Shown here piece after piece: positions 6,654 to 7,239 of a stretch of 7,239 nt of DNA. The first letter of the stretch is position 1. Each line of letters opens with the position of its first letter. The position numbers and the translations under genes were made by a program. The stretch comes from Gammaproteobacteria bacterium (GTDB taxonomy: Bacteria > Pseudomonadota > Gammaproteobacteria > PS1 > Pseudothioglobaceae): NCBI GenBank assembly GCA_029937335.1, contig JAPYQD010000036.1, positions 1 to 7,239 of the forward strand. The letters run 5' to 3'. Below the pieces are notes generated by a model, which ran no database searches, was not told the origin of the DNA, and was given only the letters and a program-made list of their open reading frames with translations.

Positions 6654-6690
6654 TAACCCTTTACTGAATTTTGATTTACTTTTACTACTT

Positions 6691-6951
6691 ATGTCAATTG
6701 ATACACAAGCTATTATTAAAGAATACCAACAAGAAGCCGGCGATACTGGCTCAACTAACGTGCAAGTTGCATTATTAACTGCGCGTATTAAGCATTTAAC
6801 TGAGCATTTTAAAACGCACAAAAAAGATCACCACTCAAGAAGAGGTCTTTTGCATTTAGTTTCTCAGCGTAAGAAATTACTAACTTACCTTAAAGGTAAT
6901 AACGTAACTGCTTATTCTGATTTAATTTCTCGCTTAGGTCTAAGAAAATAA
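6691..6951 (+). CDS. rpsO: 30S ribosomal protein S15
   Basis: Primary 16S rRNA-binding protein of the 30S platform; it binds the central domain early in assembly. The 86 residues (E. coli has 89) show the family signature throughout: DTGSTNVQVALLTARI (18-33), HKKDHHSRRGLLHLVSQR (43-60), KKLLTYL (61-67) and the C-terminal LISRLGLRK (78-86). The His/Ser/Arg-rich DHHSRRG stretch is the conserved rRNA-contact region. The start is fixed by family alignment, but the bases just before it (TTTTACTACTT) hold no Shine-Dalgarno. It has its own -10 and is followed by an intrinsic terminator, so it seems to be monocistronic. In E. coli the next gene is pnp; here it is prfB. The short leader leaves little room for an E. 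coli-style S15 autoregulatory pseudoknot, though one inside the coding start cannot be excluded. Confidence 0.97.
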   Translation: MSIDTQAIIKEYQQEAGDTGSTNVQVALLTARIKHLTEHFKTHKKDHHSRRGLLHLVSQRKKLLTYLKGNNVTAYSDLISRLGLRK

Positions 6952-6968
6952 TTTTAATTATTTTCCAC

Positions 6969-6993
6969 AAGAGCCCCGTTTGGGGCTTTTTTT
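6969..6993 (+). terminator. Intrinsic terminator after rpsO
   Basis: AGCCCC (6972-6977), loop GTTT and GGGGCT (6982-6987) form a GC-rich 6-bp stem, extendable by a G-U and two A-T pairs, and run into seven Ts (6987-6993). It lies 18 bases past the rpsO stop and should end the rpsO transcript before prfB. Confidence 0.92.
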
Positions 6994-6996
6994 ATG

Positions 6997-7025
6997 TCTA
7001 CTCAAATTTAACCTAGTAGTAAAAT
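6997..7025 (+). promoter_or_regulatory. Candidate prfB promoter (near-leaderless)
   Basis: TAAAAT (7020-7025) stands 7 bases before the prfB ATG, with a weak -35 (TCTACT, 6997-7002) 17 bp upstream. Because a strong terminator precedes it, prfB needs its own promoter or read-through. If this one is used, the mRNA would begin at about the start codon. Confidence 0.35.
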
Positions 7026-7032
7026 AACCCTC

Positions 7033-7239
7033 ATGGAATTATCCCCCACTTATCAAAAAATTGAAGACCTAAGAGAGCGTTCCTCTGTTTTGTCTGCACA
7101 TCTTGATTTGGAAGAAAAGCGAGGTAGGCTCGAAGAGGTTTTGCTAGAGATGGAAAACCCAGACATTTGGTCCAACCCAGAAACAGCTCAAGCCTTAGGT
7201 CAAGAGAAATCAAAACTAGAATCAATTTGCCAAACCTTT
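7033..7239 (+). CDS. prfB: Peptide chain release factor 2 (RF2), 5' part
   Basis: RF2 recognises UGA and UAA stop codons and triggers release of the finished peptide. Only the first 69 codons lie in the window; the gene runs off the right edge. The visible N-terminal helical domain matches E. coli RF2 closely: KIEDLRERSSVL (9-20), HLDLEEKRGRLEEV (23-36), NPDIW (42-46), PETAQALGQEKSKLE (49-63). At the place where most bacterial prfB genes carry an in-frame UGA and a +1 shift (CTT TGA C), this gene reads CTT GAT (7102-7107) in one open frame, and no AGGGGG-type stimulator precedes it. RF2 is thus made without programmed frameshifting. ATG 7033 is supported by alignment, but no Shine-Dalgarno is visible. 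Confidence 0.95.
   Translation, partial: MELSPTYQKIEDLRERSSVLSAHLDLEEKRGRLEEVLLEMENPDIWSNPETAQALGQEKSKLESICQTF

Noticed and set aside
7031..7225. 64-residue minus-strand frame opposite prfB
   Set aside because: It is the complement of the conserved RF2 N-terminus with no motif or start signal of its own.

Overview
The window looks like the chromosome of a low-GC gammaproteobacterium. MraZ, RsmH, FtsI, DnaG, the LpxL-type acyltransferase, ribosomal protein S15 and RF2 all follow, as I remember those proteins, the E. coli versions motif by motif. The AT-rich bases and Lys/Asn/Ile-rich proteins suggest a marine or symbiotic lineage such as the SUP05/Thioglobus group. That placement is inference; the class-level call is firmer. 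A lipid A acyltransferase indicates an outer membrane with LPS.

Left part (1-3884, + strand): a short intergenic region leads to a promoter overlaid by three AAGTGG repeats at exact 10-bp spacing, which fits an MraZ operator. A tightly packed start of the dcw (division and cell wall) cluster follows: an unrecognised 26-residue membrane mini-protein (232-312), mraZ, rsmH, ftsL and ftsI. From mraZ onward the genes overlap by 4, 7 and 4 bases, so they are probably one translationally coupled mRNA. The cluster stops after ftsI; murE and murF do not follow.

Middle (3881-5698, - strand): dnaG (primase) converges on ftsI. Both stop codons lie in the same TTAA palindrome, so there is no room for a terminator between them. 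dnaG is away from its usual rpsU/rpoD neighbours.

Right part (5712-7239, + strand): an LpxL/HtrB-family acyltransferase diverges from dnaG across only 13 bp and carries Met where the family's catalytic acid belongs. rpsO follows, with a perfect TATAAT and a strong intrinsic terminator. The window ends inside prfB (RF2), which here lacks the usual programmed frameshift. dnaG, lpxL, rpsO and prfB have no visible Shine-Dalgarno sequence. dnaG and prfB each have TAAAAT exactly 7 bases before ATG, which would give almost leaderless mRNAs.

The genes are mostly core housekeeping: septal peptidoglycan synthesis and its control, rRNA methylation, replication priming, lipid A acylation, and translation. 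I found no mobile element, CRISPR array, tRNA or rRNA. The most novel-looking items are the mini-protein under the MraZ operator, the altered acyltransferase motif and two cysteine-bracketed segments in FtsI.
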